This document shows positions 6,195 to 6,397 of a stretch of 6,397 nt of DNA, piece by piece. Numbering within the stretch: position 1 is the first letter of the stretch; each line of letters starts with the position of its first letter. The DNA is from Massilia sp. Its GTDB lineage: Bacteria > Pseudomonadota > Gammaproteobacteria > Burkholderiales > Burkholderiaceae_D. The notes beneath the pieces are model-generated. The model was not told the origin of the DNA. It worked only from the letters and a program-made list of their open reading frames with translations, and did not search any database. The translations under genes were made by a program, and so were the position numbers. The stretch spans positions 1-6,397 of the forward strand of contig JAQGNM010000145.1 of assembly GCA_028291845.1 (NCBI GenBank), given 5' to 3'.

Positions 6195-6213
6195 CCCGGT
6201 CAGCTGCACCGGG
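6195..6213 (-). terminator. Short GC hairpin between convergent genes
   Basis: CCCGGT (6195-6200) pairs with ACCGGG (6208-6213) around a 7-base loop, beginning two bases after the FHA gene stop. Read on the minus strand the stem is followed by TTTA, which makes it a weak terminator for the 35-aa gene; on the plus strand CCTC follows, so it is less likely to end the FHA transcript alone. Location between two stop codons supports the call. Confidence 0.4.
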
Positions 6214-6234
6214 CCTCAACTACGCCGCAGCCAG

Positions 6235-6342
6235 TCAGCGCTCGGGGAACAGGACGAAAAAGATCAGCGAAAGGCCGCCCAGCAGAATTGCCAACAGCGA
6301 GAACACGATGACGGGAATCTGTATGTCTTTCGGAATTTTCAT
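6235..6342 (-). CDS. 35-aa single-helix membrane protein, unknown function
   Basis: On the minus strand ATG (6342-6340) to TGA (6237-6235) encodes 35 residues. The N-terminus is short and polar with two lysines (MKIPKDIQIP), residues about 10-32 form one strongly hydrophobic helix with a GG in the middle and FF near its end, and the tail is PER. By the positive-inside rule the N-terminus should face the cytoplasm. GAGGTG lies 5 bases before the ATG, a better ribosome binding site than any plus-strand gene in this window has. Hydrophobicity, the charged caps and that site together make a real small protein likely despite its length. It converges on the FHA gene. I do not recognise the family; small proteins of this shape often modulate a larger membrane complex, but no partner is visible here. 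Confidence 0.7.
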   Translation of the reverse strand: MKIPKDIQIPVIVFSLLAILLGGLSLIFFVLFPER

Positions 6343-6347
6343 GGCTG

Positions 6348-6353
6348 CACCTC
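6348..6353 (-). promoter_or_regulatory. Strong ribosome binding site of the 35-aa gene
   Basis: GAGGTG on the minus strand (CACCTC on the plus strand), 5 bases from the ATG at 6342. It closely matches the anti-Shine-Dalgarno sequence and is the main reason for calling the small gene. No clear promoter is visible in the remaining 44 bases to the window edge, so transcription may start outside. Confidence 0.6.
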
Positions 6354-6397
6354 GAAATGATCCGCTGGCCTTGCAACAGCGAAGCTCGAAGGCAAAG

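Noticed and set aside
1..6397. CRISPR array, tRNA, insertion sequence or attachment site
   Set aside because: No regularly spaced repeats, cloverleaf-like sequence, transposase motif or terminal inverted repeats were found on reading both strands.

Overview
The window is high-GC, densely coding bacterial DNA with strong GC bias at third codon positions. Protein style (Ala/Pro-rich linkers, an FHA protein with a Cys/His-rich head, an EntS-like MFS exporter) suggests a betaproteobacterium, perhaps an Oxalobacteraceae member such as Massilia, Duganella or Janthinobacterium. That placement is inference; there is no rRNA or other phylogenetic marker.

Layout: positions 6-2101 hold two tightly linked plus-strand genes. 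The first is a 539-aa protein of unknown function with a degenerate FHA-like C-terminus. The second is a 154-aa, two-helix membrane protein ending in a bacterial SH3 (SH3b) domain, whose ribosome binding site overlaps the end of the first gene. A 147-bp gap follows, with a duplicated palindrome (CGCCATGGCG twice) and a promoter-like pair. A 422-aa MFS exporter (2249-3517) comes next. Then come a PP2C-family Ser/Thr protein phosphatase with its visible metal ligands intact (3583-4554) and a 507-aa protein with a Cys/His cluster, a central internal repeat and a good FHA domain (4670-6193). At the right end, on the minus strand, a 35-aa single-helix membrane protein (6342-6235) converges on the FHA gene; a short GC hairpin sits between their stop codons.

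How it may work: FHA domains bind phosphothreonine peptides and PP2C enzymes remove phosphate from Ser/Thr. The phosphatase, the FHA reader, the FHA-like protein and the membrane SH3b protein therefore look like parts of a Ser/Thr phosphorylation signalling island. The matching kinase is not in the window and may lie just outside it. The MFS gene interrupts the island and has its own promoter-like signal. No tRNA, rRNA, CRISPR array, transposase, integrase or attachment site was seen. The many long antisense open frames are composition artefacts.
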